64,000 bases of DNA from Gari tellinella (GCA_922989275.2 OV277858.1:99992794-100056793), one strand, 5' to 3'; positions 1-10,880 are shown, counted from the first letter of the stretch. Numbers and translations are program-made. Notes: generated by a model from the letters alone, not told the origin.

Positions 1-50
1 TGCATACGGCATTTTCAATGCGGACGATACTTTGGCGTGAAAAGGGTTAA
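1..50. mobile_element. Family-B MITE, right-end fragment cut by window edge
   Basis: The sequence ends in ...GGCGTGAAAAGGGTTAA and contains GCGGACGATA. This matches the right ends of the TTAA-flanked family-B elements elsewhere in the window, such as 42974-43219 and 52139-53050. The rest of the copy lies outside the window. Confidence 0.6.
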
Positions 51-599
51 AGCAGACGATAAAACTTGGAAGGGAAATAATTAATGGCCTGACACCCGGA
101 GTACACAGAATCGCAAATCACGAACAAACAAAAATAAAAGAGGCGGTTTCATGGTTCGTTAAGCTTTTTTATAGAAAAACAAAATATAAGCATAAAATAA
201 ATATCATTTCTTTGACAATATAGTATATAGTATTCATTTATATCTTATTGTTTAAATAACTATGAACATATGTACATGACTAGGTGAATTCGACAAACCA
301 TACGTGTAACATGAGAAAATATATTCAGGTTTTATTTGCGCTTTCTGTACCATTCTTTTACAAATGTATGTGTGTATATATATATATGTTTTTATTACTA
401 AACATACTCAACAGTTTGTTTCAGATCGAGAGTTTAAATAGTATCCGACATGTACCATACTTCTTTTCCAACCAGCACTGTTTTTATTGCCGAACAGTTC
501 TCACTTGTATTGAACTGCGTCCTTTTCTTTGCGTTTTTATTTTCAATTTTAAATAAGAAATCTTCAGATCTGTTTGGGTTAATTTTCTAATAACTATGT
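51..599. other. AT-rich intergenic DNA downstream of the neuropeptide gene
   Basis: I see no convincing gene here. The right end is the 3' flank of the minus-strand precursor gene. An AATAAA on the minus strand overlaps that gene's stop codon (599-604), and another AATAAA-like site lies near 535-545; either could direct polyadenylation. Confidence 0.5.
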
Positions 600-1418
600 T
601 TATTTTCCAACAAATTCTCTCAGTCTTTTGGCAAACCCGTCTTGTGATCGCTTACCGATAAATTCTCTCATTCTTTTACCAATGAATTCTCGCATTCGTT
701 TACCGACGAATTCCCTCAGTCGCTTATCTTCCTCCAAACCCTCCTCATTTGCTGGCGCAGAGCGTTTTCCTACAAGTTCTCGCACGTATTTTGGTTTTCT
801 AAAAAATATGTTATGTCCTATTCTCAAATATGGCAAATTTCTCTTCCCCACAAACTCTCGCAATCTTTTCTCTAGTGCGGAAAGGTCCAGTGAATGATAA
901 CTTCTTTTCCCTACAAGTTCTCGTATTCTTTTATCATAAGTTGCAACTCCATTCTCATCAGCATAATTAGGTTCTGTTTCGAAAGTTTCCTCTGGGAGTA
1001 AATCTTCATCATCAAAGTACCGTTTACCAATAAATTCACGTAAACGTTTTTCGGGTGTACCATTGTCGCTATCTTCAAAATCTTCGAAATCCCGTTTTCC
1101 AACAAAATGACGGAGTCGTTTATCAGTGTCTATCTCATCGGGGATTCCTTGTTCAAAATCAAGATCTGCGAAACCGTCGGACCGTTTGCCCAGAAAGTCT
1201 CTGTACCGTTTTCCTATAAATTCCCGCTGCCGCTTATCTTCTGCTTTAAGTTCTTCTAAATTGTCAACGTCTCTCCGTTTTCTTTCAATATTGTCATTTT
1301 GCAATGAATTATAATCACTTTGACCAGTTTGGTCTGTTGCACTCGCATGAAGACAAAAACTGACTATCACAATGGAAGAATATATTACGAAGAACATAGT
1401 GTTAGTATTCTTTTCCAT
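600..1418 (-). CDS. Amidated neuropeptide precursor, xREFV/IGKR repeats (PRQFVamide/LRNFVamide/fulicin-like)
   Basis: This is an intronless 272-residue prepropeptide. Residues 1-27 form a signal peptide: a hydrophobic FFVIYSSIVIVSFCL core with probable cleavage after ASA. The rest is a chain of short peptides ending in Gly-Lys-Arg, which convertases and the amidating enzyme would process to C-terminal amides. Eleven are predicted: QREFIa, YRDFLa, LRHFVa, LREFIa, IRELVa, LREFVa (three copies), a form ending YVRELVa, and MREFIa (two copies). Acidic spacers such as SDGFADLDFEQGIPDE separate them. The last copy ends in GK at the stop codon, which still supplies the amide donor glycine. The xRxF(V/I)amide pattern resembles the molluscan PRQFVamide, LRNFVamide and fulicin (FNEFVamide) peptides; which one is the true orthologue cannot be settled here. 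The first ATG of the frame follows a plausible short 5' leader. Neuropeptide precursor is near certain; the family name is tentative. Confidence 0.93.
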   Translation of the reverse strand: MEKNTNTMFFVIYSSIVIVSFCLHASATDQTGQSDYNSLQNDNIERKRRDVDNLEELKAEDKRQREFIGKRYRDFLGKRSDGFADLDFEQGIPDEIDTDKRLRHFVGKRDFEDFEDSDNGTPEKRLREFIGKRYFDDEDLLPEETFETEPNYADENGVATYDKRIRELVGKRSYHSLDLSALEKRLREFVGKRNLPYLRIGHNIFFRKPKYVRELVGKRSAPANEEGLEEDKRLREFVGKRMREFIGKRMREFIGKRSQDGFAKRLREFVGK

Positions 1419-1530
1419 AGCTAATTCACACTAAACTTTTCAGCGCTGTTAGAGATGTTACTACTACTTTCGTTCTGACCAGCTCCAACCAAACTGAAGA
1501 TCACATGTCGGAAACGGTCTTTTTATTGGC
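1419..1530 (-). promoter_or_regulatory. Putative 5' leader and TATA-like box of the neuropeptide gene
   Basis: Reading the minus strand, CCAATAAAAAG (about 1518-1528) lies roughly 100 bases upstream of the ATG, followed by a TCAGT initiator-like site near 1490. The A-rich box is a weak TATA match, so this is a suggestion only. Confidence 0.3.
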
Positions 1531-2165
1531 GAACACACACCCGCGCTGTGACGTGAAATATATAATTATCGAGAAACTCGCCACGCAGATGTATAACTCA
1601 GGAGATTGCCGCTATACAAATATAATTCTCGTGTACTGCTTTGAGTCTGACAGATAGTTGATGGTAGTGCTACGGATATTCTGAAATTATCATTTGCTAT
1701 AAACAACATTAGCAGAAGTATTTTGAAATATATTAGCATCGTATTAAACAATTATCGCCGTTTGTGCCTAATAGAGTCAATTAAATTAATGGTTAAACCC
1801 AAACAGTCGCATTTTGCTTTTAGTTTAGTGATAGGAAAAAAGTGGACAATTATTCTTCCCAGCTCTCCGAGTCCAATTTATATCAATATTAAAGAATATT
1901 TTTATTGACAGTGATGAAAGATAATGAAATCGAAATTCGCTTTCATAATTGTTTGTTCAAGCTTGATTCTGTTTGCTTTCGAAATCAAACTGTGCTATGA
2001 CATACGAGAAGCGATTTTATTGAGAACTCTTGAGTGGGATTCAATTTTCCACGATGTTTGATTTCCTTTACTAAAAGATGCCAAGGAGGGGGTAGTGTTT
2101 ACTTTAACGGATGTTTGTGGAAATTGAGGAAATCTTGAGAATACTCCACGGAATTGTCATCAGTG
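1531..2165. other. Intergenic DNA without recognised features
   Basis: This is unique-looking AT-rich sequence upstream of the neuropeptide gene. It could hold regulatory DNA, but no coding or repeat structure is visible. Confidence 0.4.
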
Positions 2166-2418
2166 TACAGAGGGGAAGACGAAATTGTTTTCCCGTTTGG
2201 ACGCAAACCAAACGCACATTCATTGCGATAAAATGTAGAAAATTACGCTTCTCCGAATATTCTACCTATTTACTTTAATATGAATGGCAAACAGTTTGGA
2301 GCCTGATCAGACGTCGGGTTACCCGGCGTCTGATCTGGCTCCAAACAGTTTGCAATAGATATAATAGTTTTTAGCATAACCACATTTATTAGGAAATTAT
2401 AACGTCCTCTCCACTGTA
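2166..2418. mobile_element. Family-A MITE (diverged)
   Basis: The ends are TACAGAGGGGAAGACG and CGTCCTCTCCACTGTA, a diverged form of the family TIR, flanked by TA. The centre holds hairpin 1: AAACAGTTTGGAGCCTGATC, then CAGACGTCGGGTTACCCGGCGTC, and the mirror arm. Confidence 0.8.
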
Positions 2419-2805
2419 TACTTTAACCTTTATCATACCATGATATCGCAGCATTAAACATGTCACATGCTTTTCAATTTCATAGTACGTTTTAATGACA
2501 TTTCAATTACAAAGTTACAAAGCTTTAGGCCAGGCAGTCTGGATCTCGATCAGACACCGAGTACTTGGCATCTGATCGCGATTCAATTTGTTTGCAAATA
2601 CAAAGCCGATATGCTCTCAGAAATAGAAGTGGTAATTTTGTCTCGCACTATTGAGTCCTAATGGAAAAAGCCATTCTTTACATATATAGCAACATGGTAA
2701 TTTATATGTAAACCTTTTAACATAACAACAGATCAAGTGTATTTCAATATAAGCTCTGTTCAAGTCCAATAAAGTTCTCTCGAATAACATTTTAATAATA
2801 TTCTT

Positions 2806-3056
2806 TACAGTGGAGAAGACGTTATTCTTTCAAATTAATTGCGTTTATGCCTAAACTTTTAATTTCAATTGCAAACAGTTTGGAGCCAGATCAGACGCCG
2901 GTAATCCGGCGTCTGATCAGGCTCTAAACTGGTTGCCACTCTGATTAAAAAAAATCGTGAGAAATGTCAGTAGATTGATATTTTCTACATTTTAGAGCAT
3001 TGCGTTTGGAGTTTCGTTTGCGTTTAAACGGAAAAAATAACGTCTTCTCCGCTGTA
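2806..3056. mobile_element. Family-A MITE
   Basis: The copy has TA-flanked TIRs (CAGTGGAGAAGACG / CGTCTTCTCCGCTG) and the subterminal CGTTTGCGTTTAAACG block on the right. Hairpin 1 is central, with tip GCCGGTAATCCGGC. Confidence 0.9.
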
Positions 3057-3394
3057 TGATCTGTTCAAGTCAAATAAAGGTTTTCTCGAAGAACATTTTA
3101 TGAAGATTCTTTAAAACCATATTTACTCCAGACTCACTAAAAAGTTGTATGGGTTTGACGGGTTCAGATTAAGCGGACAATAAAAAATGAACTCGAAAGT
3201 CGTTTAGACAGGTGGCAGCTTAATGCAGAACAATGACCGAATATATTTGTTCCTTTTCTGTCTATATATTTCATCCTTTGTATCAATTAAAAAGAAACGG
3301 GTCTATTTTTACGTTACTAAATAAAGTGTTTTGAATCTGTAATCTTGAATCTGTTGTCCTTTATCAGCCCAACACTATGTGACTTAAGCCAATT

Positions 3395-3855
3395 ATGCAA
3401 ACAGTTTGACTCATGATCAAATGCTGTGTAACACGGCGTCTTATCATGGTTCTACAACTGTTCTACACTCGTATCAAACCAATTTGTTTGCAAAGTCGGC
3501 TTTAATCGACTATAGCGATAAAAGGGTAAAGGCATGTGATTGTTTCACCCTTTCACTCTCAATGACGTCATAAAGCGCACTTGCAAACAGTTTTGATCCT
3601 GATCAGACGCCGCGTGACGCGGCGTCTGATCAGGTTCAAAATTGTTTGCCACTTGTTTTGAAATTACGTCAGTTGTACTGCTTTAAATCAAACACTGAAA
3701 CCATATTGCAGACAACAATATTTAAGCAGACGAAAATATGACGGCGAATGAGTAAAAGCCTCACGATAAATGTAAGCGGCGTCTGATCAGGATTAAAACT
3801 GTTTGCAAATTCATTTTATGACGTCATTGAGAGTGAAGTGGTAAAAGTATAAACT
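3395..3855. mobile_element. Degraded hairpin-1 copy plus two partial family-B MITEs
   Basis: A decayed hairpin (3395-3480) is followed by a family-B copy. That copy starts ACCCTTTCACTCTCAATGAC near 3547 and has a perfect-looking hairpin with tip CCGCGTGACGCGG. A further right-half copy (3776-3855) carries GCGGCGTCTGATCAGGATTA and ends with the mirrored TGACGTCATTGAGAGTGAAG. Confidence 0.75.
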
Positions 3856-4093
3856 GTTCGTCATGCCAGAAGGTAAATAAACTAAGTATAATCTACTTGA
3901 TTTACCCCAGCATGAAGAACAATTACATGCAATATAACTATAGGATAAAAAGACTGTCGGGCTACATGTAGTCGAGAGTCGAAAGCATATGATTTCTAGT
4001 TCGTATTACTTCTCTGTATGCGCTCGAAACGTGACCGAGATGATTCTTTTGTAACAGTAGGAAATACTGAACTAACATGTACGTACTTATATA

Positions 4094-4350
4094 TACAGTG
4101 AAGGAAACGTTATTCTTTCCCAATAAACGCGTTAACGCTAAAACAATTACATGTATTCCCATTGTAAAAAGATTTGAGCCAGATCAGACGCCGGGTAACC
4201 CGGCGTCTGATCAGGCTTCAAACTGTTTACAACTCAAATTAAAATAAAGTGTTAGAAATTTCTAAAAACTGACATTTTCTACATTTTAGTGATGTGCGTT
4301 TGCGTTTCGTTTACGTTTAAACGGGAAAGAATAACGTTTTCTCCACTGTA
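4094..4350. mobile_element. Family-A MITE
   Basis: TA-flanked TIRs (CAGTGAAGGAAACG / CGTTTTCTCCACTG) enclose subterminal AATAAACGCGTTAACGC and the hairpin with tip CCGGGTAACCCGG. Confidence 0.9.
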
Positions 4351-4518
4351 TATGCGCCTGGCATGAAGTTACATGTACAAAGATAATTTATTTGCTAAAG
4401 AAGATTTCTGTCTAACTGACATTTTGCTTTAAGCAGTCACCTGTCATTAAAACTTAATAATTAATAAACTTTATAGAGAATTATGACTACATGCCACATG
4501 AACACATACTACTCAATG

Positions 4519-4771
4519 TACAGTGGAGAATCTGTTATTCTTTCCCCTTTTAAAAACGCAAACGTACGCAAACGCAAAGCACTAAAACGTAGAAAAGTAC
4601 AACTTTTGGACCATTCTGTTAATTCATGTCTATCTTGGTGGCAAACAGTTTGGAGCCTGCTCAGACTCCGGGTTACCCGGCGTCTGATCTGGCTCCAAAC
4701 TGTTTGTATTTGAAATAAAAGTTTAAGCGTAAACGCGTTTATTGGGAAAGAATAACGTTTTCTCCACTGTA
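4519..4771. mobile_element. Family-A MITE
   Basis: This is a complete TA-flanked copy in the orientation opposite to 4094-4350. It has TIR CAGTGGAGAATCTG, an ACGCAAACGTACGCAAACGC subterminal block and a central hairpin with tip CCGGGTTACCCGG. Confidence 0.9.
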
Positions 4772-5031
4772 TCTAGTGAGACACAAAATGACCTTGTTCT
4801 TATTTACTTTAGTGGTCGTAATAAAGAGGTGTTTTTGTAATAAGAGGCGTAAAAGGGCGTATTTATTGAGTGTTGGATAAATTGTTGACGCTAAACACAT
4901 ATTTGACACATATTTTCATACAGTGTAGATTAAAATGAAGCAGTCCAGTGACTTATACGACACCCACGATACTTCACCGAGTGGTCACTTGACCCCTTTC
5001 ATTGCCATGACTTAATCTGCTTTAACCCTTT

Positions 5032-5207
5032 AATGATCAAATTATTCGGGAGATTTTTATCCCGTCACCGTCGTCTGCTTCAATATTGTTGTCTGTAAGG
5101 CACGTTTCAAAGCTAGATTTAAGGTTGTTTGACTTATTAAATATCAATAAAAGTGTCAAACAGTTTGCAAACGCGCTTTTGGGCGTCATTGAGAGTAAAA
5201 TGGTTAA
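5032..5207. mobile_element. Family-B MITE lacking the central hairpin
   Basis: TTAA-flanked (5032-5035 and 5204-5207), with the usual family-B left arm (CGTCTGCTTCAATATTGTTG, then AAAGCTAGATTTAAGG). Where other copies carry the roughly 65-bp hairpin, this copy reads GTGTCAAACAGTTTGCAAAC. The hairpin is precisely absent, leaving one GTTTG. Confidence 0.85.
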
Positions 5208-5795
5208 ACAATTGTCGTCTATTTTATTTCTTGAATTTTAATTTTATGCATTTTGACTGAAGATATATACGTATATTATTACAGGGATTAAGTGTAATCA
5301 GGGAATACGTAAAATCTCTGAAAAACCAGGGATTTCACGAAAGTCCTAAATCTCCCAGGGGAAAGGCGTAATTTTGAAGCTTTTCGTCGATTTGTTTTTA
5401 TAAATATTTGGCATTTACTTTTGGTATAAGTAATGAATCATACCTTGTTTATTTCATTATAGTTTAAGGCAAGAACCACACTATGAAATATTTTGTTAAC
5501 CTTATTAACAAGACATATTTTTGGGGGTTTTAATTGTCCTGGTTTATATGCACACTGTTCACTTATTTTTGTTCACTTGTGCGAGAAACTTTGTATGAAC
5601 GTTCATTAGACCATGCTATTTCAAGAAAGCAGGATGTTTTAAACCAAAATTAATGTCATGATAAATACAAATCTATTAATTTGATGAAAAAGAGACATTT
5701 CATCAATTCCCTAAAACGCCCAGAGGTTACGCGTAATTCCTTAACATTTCAAGGATTACGCGTATACGAGGTATAAACATATATGTATATGTTTT
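5208..5795. other. AT-rich intergenic DNA
   Basis: There is no gene. Paired motifs around 5285-5370 (GGGATTAAGTG...AGGGATTTC) and 5710-5765 (CCCTAAAACGCC, CAAGGATTACGCG) hint at a decayed inverted-repeat element. Confidence 0.35.
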
Positions 5796-5860
5796 AAACA
5801 GTTAAGACCTGATCAGACGCCACGTTACGATGCGTCTGATCAAGATCAAAACTGTTTACA
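5796..5860. repeat. Solo hairpin-1 module
   Basis: AAACAGTTAAGACCTGATCA, an inner stem with tip CCACGTTACGATG (imperfect), then TGATCAAGATCAAAACTG. No family-A or family-B ends are recognisable around it. Confidence 0.75.
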
Positions 5861-5980
5861 AAGAAACAATGACGTGAATGTACTCGGGGTAAGCCAGTGA
5901 TACATCGTAGGAGTATTGATTTAAGTAAACACAGGCTACATATAACGAACACGCAATAGAAAGGTTTTTTTGGTCGTTTT

Positions 5981-6214
5981 TACAGTGGAGAAGACGTTAT
6001 TCTTTCCCAATAAACGCGTTTACGCTAACTCTGTTATTTCCATTGCAAACAGTTTAAAGCCTGATCAGACGCCGGGTAATCCGATGTATGATCAGGCTCC
6101 GAACTGTTTGCCACTGGTTAGCGTCTGCTCTGGCTCGAAGCTGTTTTCAGGGATCATAAGAATTTAAGTACAAACGTGTTTATTTGGAATGGAAAAGATT
6201 TGACTTCCACTGTA
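5981..6214. mobile_element. Family-A MITE (degraded right half)
   Basis: The left TIR TACAGTGGAGAAGACG and AATAAACGCGTTTACGC are intact. The hairpin carries a mispaired tip (GCCGGGTAATCCGATG), and the right TIR is reduced to TTGACTTCCACTGTA. Confidence 0.85.
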
Positions 6215-6437
6215 GTGTTTTTTTCAGTACATTCATACAATGACTGACGTACATGTAGATCGATTCCTGCTGCTGACATAATGCACAAAAATATAAGCTG
6301 ATTTTCTACGAGTTAAAAAGACAAAAACGACCACTTTTATGGAAGTAATATTAGCACAGTGCCATATACAATGTACAAACATGCAATACGCGCCCTTTAA
6401 ATCATTTACATGGCAATCGTAACCTGACTGATACAAT

Positions 6438-6508
6438 TTGCAAACATTTTGGATCCAGATCAGACGCCGCTTTTAAGCGGCGTCTGATCTGGATTCAAAC
6501 TGTTTGCC
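6438..6508. repeat. Solo hairpin-1 module with alternative tip
   Basis: The arms are GCAAACATTTTGGATCCAGA and its near complement. The stem tip CCGCTTTTAAGCGG differs from the usual CCGGGTTACCCGG yet still pairs. Confidence 0.8.
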
Positions 6509-6849
6509 ACCCGTCTTATGGATTATTCGATTAAAATATGCACAAATCTTAAGTTGACACAATGTTTTATTGGACAATGTTTTTAAAATCCAGATGGTAG
6601 TGTAGGGTAAGGAGTAATAAAGGGGATTGAGAGACAAAAACATATACTACATGTATAACGGCAAAACGGCTCTGAGTACATATATATTGACGTACATGTA
6701 AGGAAGTAGTTTAGTTACATGTATGCCGTTGTGTGCGAATGAGTGGGGTGGGTTGGCCAGTTAGTTCGTAGGTGAGCTCGTGATGTAATATTAGTAAGTA
6801 AGAATAACGACAACATACTCTGAACATGCAGTTGTGCTTAAAAAGGTTA

Positions 6850-6928
6850 TTAGTATTGCAAACAGCTTGAAGCCATATCAGACAACGGGAAAACCGGCGT
6901 CTGATCAAAGTCCATACAGTTTGCCACT
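6850..6928. repeat. Degraded hairpin-1 module
   Basis: GCAAACAGCTTGAAGCCATA, then CAGACAACGGGAAAACCGGCG and the mirror arm TCCATACAGTTTGCCAC. The inner stem has lost several pairs. CATTTGCGTTTGG to the right suggests a decayed family-A copy. Confidence 0.65.
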
Positions 6929-7079
6929 GAGATAACAATTAAAAACCACATTTTTGAAACTCTATTTTTTATATTTTATTACATTGCATTTGCGTTTGGT
7001 TTTATTGTATTATCCGTTGTAATCAAATAATTAAAATTTCAATGAGATTTGAGTTAATCAGATTGGGACATTTCAGTTA

Positions 7080-7345
7080 TAGTCAGTCCCCAGAGACTTT
7101 CCTACTTTGCCGTTATTCTGGGGCTTAATTGTCTTAGGGTATCCTTCTGTTTATCAGACCGAGATTATCCCCTCTGCAAAGAGCTAAAAGAAAGGCAGAA
7201 TGGTAGTTTTGATCCCATGCGCTTCTTGTCAACGCATGGGATTTATCCAACATCATCTTCCTGAAATCATGATCATGGTTTTTCTAATCATCCTTCATCA
7301 TTCATCGGTGCTGTATGACCCATTGTGTGTAACAGTGCTGTAAAA
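7080..7345. repeat. Dispersed retroposon-like repeat
   Basis: This shares blocks with 13020-13240, 13610-13750 and 15930-16025: TAAACAGA/TCTGTTTATCAGACC, GATCCCATGCG, CATCCTTCATCATTCATCGG, and a tail ending in GTAAAACACAACTCATCCAT. The copies lie in both orientations. It is probably a SINE or LINE 3' region; the family is not recognised. Confidence 0.5.
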
Positions 7346-7566
7346 CACAACTCATCCATCCATTGAGTGAGTCAGCTGACTCAGCTACATGTTTTATGTG
7401 TCAGAGTTTGGGCGAATTACTGACCGAATGAGTAAGTTAGTACGCAAGTTCTTTGTTTCCACATCAAGTTAAAAAAAACAATAATGTTAACCTATTAATC
7501 ATAAAAAATAGTTGTTGTTTTGTGGAAATTTTGTCCAGCTTAATATCTTTATACAAAAAAAACTCC

Positions 7567-7960
7567 ATTTATCACATAATTTGCGGTCTGGAAGTGGAAT
7601 AAAGCCATCATATAAATATCGTAATCCACTAGTGGACTATCGTTTTTGGGGCTCCGGCCAAACCTTTTCGTCCACATGCGAACGTCATTTGCGATGACAT
7701 TAACGTAAACAACGTCAGGTTTGGTGGGAAAATCTCGTATATAGCAGAAAGACTGAAAACTACGGCTTCGATTTATTTAATAGGTGTTTAAAATTGTTAT
7801 GTAAAAATAGAATATAACATTATTGCTCATTTCTTATAATTTTTAATAAACTTGTTGACTTAAATTAATATGACGCTCGCCAAGGCTCGCGTCATATTAT
7901 TTTAGTCTACTCGTTTATCAAAAATGATAAATAACTAGCACTCATGTAAGATCCTCCATT
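7567..7960. mobile_element. Dispersed element with a terminal palindrome, copy 1
   Basis: Starts TATCACATAATTTGCGGTCT and ends in a palindrome centred on CTCGCCAAGGCTCGCG, with arms ATAATTTTTAATAAACTTGTTGAC and its complement. A second copy lies in the same orientation at about 40738-41150. It has no long frame. The superfamily is unknown. Confidence 0.65.
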
Positions 7961-8050
7961 TAAATATCATATGATATACTACAATGGCTAAATGTAATAA
8001 CATAAGGAAATCGTCCCCAAAACTACGAGTGAAGATCTATGTGCGAGACA

Positions 8051-8301
8051 TACAGTGGAGAATCTGTTATTCTTTCCCGTTTAAACGCAAACGTACGCAA
8101 ACGCAAAACACTAAAACGTAGAAAAGTACAACGTTTTGGACAATTCTGATAATTCATGTTTATCTTGGTGGCAAACAGTTTGGAGCCTGATCAGACGCCG
8201 GGTTACCCGGCGTCTGATCTGGCTCCAAACTGTTTGCACTGCAAATAATAGTTTTAGCGTAAACGCGTTTATTGGGAAAGAATAACAGATTCTCCACTGT
8301 A
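8051..8301. mobile_element. Family-A MITE
   Basis: A complete TA-flanked copy: TACAGTGGAGAATCTG, ACGCAAACGTACGC block, hairpin tip CCGGGTTACCCGG, CAGATTCTCCACTGTA. It is nearly identical to 9861-10110 and to the reverse of 42087-42336. Confidence 0.95.
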
Positions 8302-8449
8302 TGTGCGAAACATATCCTACTAACAAACAGTGCATACCCTGATCATAAGCTGTTCTGGAGCAGTCTATGCTGGGTTTATATATTTTTTTCTCCAAAAACG
8401 TCAAAATGCGCTACACCAGAAGAAGGGATACCGTTCTGTTCACTGTCCC

Positions 8450-8694
8450 GTAACCCTTTCACTCTCACTGACGTCATTAAGAGCTTTTGAAAACAGTTTT
8501 GAGCCTTATCGGACGCGGCGTAATGCGGCGTCTGATCAGGATCAACACTGTTCGCTTCTTGTTTGAAATTATGTCAGTTTTTACTGCCTTAAATCTAACT
8601 TTGAAACGATATTTTAGACAACGATATTAAAGCAGACGACAATATTGCGGTGAAGGGGTAAAACCTCACAATAAATTTGATCATGAAGGGTTAA
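8450..8694. mobile_element. Family-B MITE
   Basis: Begins GTAACCCTTTCACTCTCACT and ends ATGAAGGGTTAA. The central hairpin has lost a few pairs (TTATCGGACGCGGCG against CGGCGTCTGATCAGG). Confidence 0.8.
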
Positions 8695-8769
8695 ATGATT
8701 CTATACTAAGGGGCAATGTAATAAAAATGCAGAAAATGACTCTTTAAGTCTGGTGATATATTTTCCTCT

Positions 8770-8880
8770 GAGTAACGAACAGTTTGGAGTCTGATCTGGC
8801 TCCGAACTATTTGCAATGGAAATAATTGTTTAAGCATAAACGTGTTGTTCGGGAAAGAATAATGTTTTCTCGATTGTATT
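8770..8880. mobile_element. Family-A MITE, truncated, hairpin tip deleted
   Basis: Only the centre and right half remain. The hairpin reads CAGTTTGGAGTCTGATCTGG then CTCCGAACTATTTGC, so the whole GACGCC...GGCGTC tip is missing. That fits slippage between the two CTGATC copies of the stem. Confidence 0.7.
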
Positions 8881-9170
8881 TACATGTACACTGGATTATC
8901 ATCAAATGAATTGCTACGATAACTTATAATAGATTTCTATATTCCTACGAAGGCAACTTTATTTTCGTAGCAAAGCATTTCCCAGTATATACACTGACTT
9001 CATAGGAATACGAATCTATTAGAATACTAATATAAAATGTCGTAGCAAAACATTTTCAAGATAATACTCAGTAAGCCCCCCATGATTCAGACGAGACGCA
9101 AACTGCACGGTGACGTTTGCATCAGGAAATAAACCTCCCATGCCCTGCCATTATGACGTGCATACATGTA

Positions 9171-9422
9171 TACAGTGGGGGAAAACGTTATTCTTTCCCA
9201 ATTAACGCGTTTATGCTAAAACGTTAATTTCCATTGCAAACCGTTTGGAGCCAGATTAGACGCCGGGTAACCCGGCGTCTAGTCAGGCTCCAAACTGTTT
9301 GCCACTCGTATAAAAATGAATTGTCAGAGGTGTCAAAAAGTCATCATTATCTATATTTTAGGTTGTTGCGTTTGCGTTTCGTTTGCGTTTAAACGGGAAA
9401 TAATAACGATTTCTCCACTGTA
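9171..9422. mobile_element. Family-A MITE
   Basis: TA-flanked, with TIR CAGTGGGGGAAAACG / CGATTTCTCCACTG. In the hairpin, both arms have lost the usual GATC pairing at matching places (AGATTAGACGCC and GGCGTCTAGTC). Confidence 0.9.
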
Positions 9423-9429
9423 GTGGCCC

Positions 9430-9600
9430 GGCTGAAACAATCGCTGACACAGTATCGTCTGCTGATAGTTTTCGTCTGCTTTTTTACGTATTGAATTCGG
9501 AGTATTATGTGTTTCACGACTGAAGAAAGTTAATACGAGTATCAAATAGTTTGGATCCTGATCAGACGCTGTGTTACGTAGACCATATTGAAAATTTGTT
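9430..9600. mobile_element. Family-B MITE fragment with half a hairpin
   Basis: ATCGTCTGCTGATAG and AAATAGTTTGGATCCTGATC match the left part of family B. After GACGCTGTGTTACG the second arm is lost. Confidence 0.6.
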
Positions 9601-9860
9601 TTTGATACCAAACATGTAATCTACATAAAATAAAGTCGTTATTATCATTAGTGTTGTTGATATTACGGCCACTGGGTTTTACGGCACTGCGACACAAAAT
9701 AGGTCATAGCGCCGATGACAGAAGAACAGAACAGTTCTGTTCTATAAAAGAGCCAGGCAGCGAAAGGGCTAATCTGCTTTTGAAGTTATAATTGTTTATG
9801 TTCAGCGTAGAATGGCGATCGTGTATACATGTATGATAACAATACTACTATAATTATGTG

Positions 9861-10110
9861 TACAGTGGAGAATCTGTTATTCTTTCCCGTTTAAACGCAA
9901 ACGTACGCAAACGCAAAGCAATAAAACGTAGAAAAGTACAACTTTTAGACAATTCTGATAATTCATGTTTATCTTGGTGGCAAACAGTTTGGAGCCTGAT
10001 CAGACGCCGGGTTACCCGGCGTCTGATCTGGCTCCAAACTGTTCGCACTGCAAATAATTGTTTTAGCGTAAACGCGTTTATTGGGAAAGAATAACAGATT
10101 CTCCACTGTA
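9861..10110. mobile_element. Family-A MITE
   Basis: A complete TA-flanked copy with a perfect CCGGGTTACCCGG tip. It is near identical to 8051-8301, so it looks recently active. Confidence 0.95.
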
Positions 10111-10189
10111 CAAGAAAAGTATAATCAAAGGGGAATAATTCAAATGCACATACAATGAACCCGGGCTAATATGATGAATACATTATTGT

Positions 10190-10330
10190 CCCCCCCAAAA
10201 ACGCGTTAACGCAAAAAATCGTAGTTTCCAATGCAAACAATTTGGAGCAAGATGAGACGCCGGATTACCCGGCGCCTGAGAAGGCGCCAAGCGTTTAGTC
10301 ACTCAGACTACGATAAATAGACGATTGAAA
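10190..10330. mobile_element. Family-A MITE fragment
   Basis: AAAACGCGTTAACGCAAAAA and a decayed hairpin (CAATTTGGAGCAAGATGAGA, tip GCCGGATTACCCGGCGCC). The outer TIRs are gone. Confidence 0.6.
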
Positions 10331-10352
10331 AAATGTTTTTTCTACACATAGA

Positions 10353-10880
10353 GGATAACTGTTTTTTTCAGTGTAAGATCGAAATTTAATCCATTGAGTG
10401 AACATCAGACGTTATATTTTCACGAGTGGCGAAGCCACGAGTGAAAATATAACAGTCTGATGTTCACGAAATGGATTAAATTCGATCATACACTGAAAAA
10501 ACACAGTTATTCTATTTATTTATGCTTTTAAGCCACTTTTTAAACGAAATTGTTTAAAAATTGAAAGCGAACGTACATTATTTATCCCGTGTTGAGCCCC
10601 ACGTTTTATGTCGAACACATGCGCGTGACAGTTGGCGGTATAATGACGTCATCCGAATGACTTCGTTGCTCCCGAGTTTGGATTCGTGCTCTTCCGGTGA
10701 GTAGTTCGCGACAAATCGGACTGCCGGAATTTAACGATAAGACACGATTGACTACGATTCTTGGGGAGCCCTACGGGGAAAGTTCATAATAGAAGCGATT
10801 GGTGATAATCCACTGCAGTGGATTACCAAGTGATCATCCACTGCTATATCGTGGTAATCCACCGAAAAGCATAAATAAAT
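10353..10880. mobile_element. Long palindrome element
   Basis: About 160 bp at 10353-10511 form a near-perfect palindrome (GATAACTGTTTTTTTCAGTG ... centre GAGTGGCGAAGCCACGAGTG ...). TTATTTATGCTTTT at 10516 is mirrored as AAAAGCATAAATAA at 10867, so a larger inverted-repeat element may span the interval. No frame with recognisable coding was found. Confidence 0.6.
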
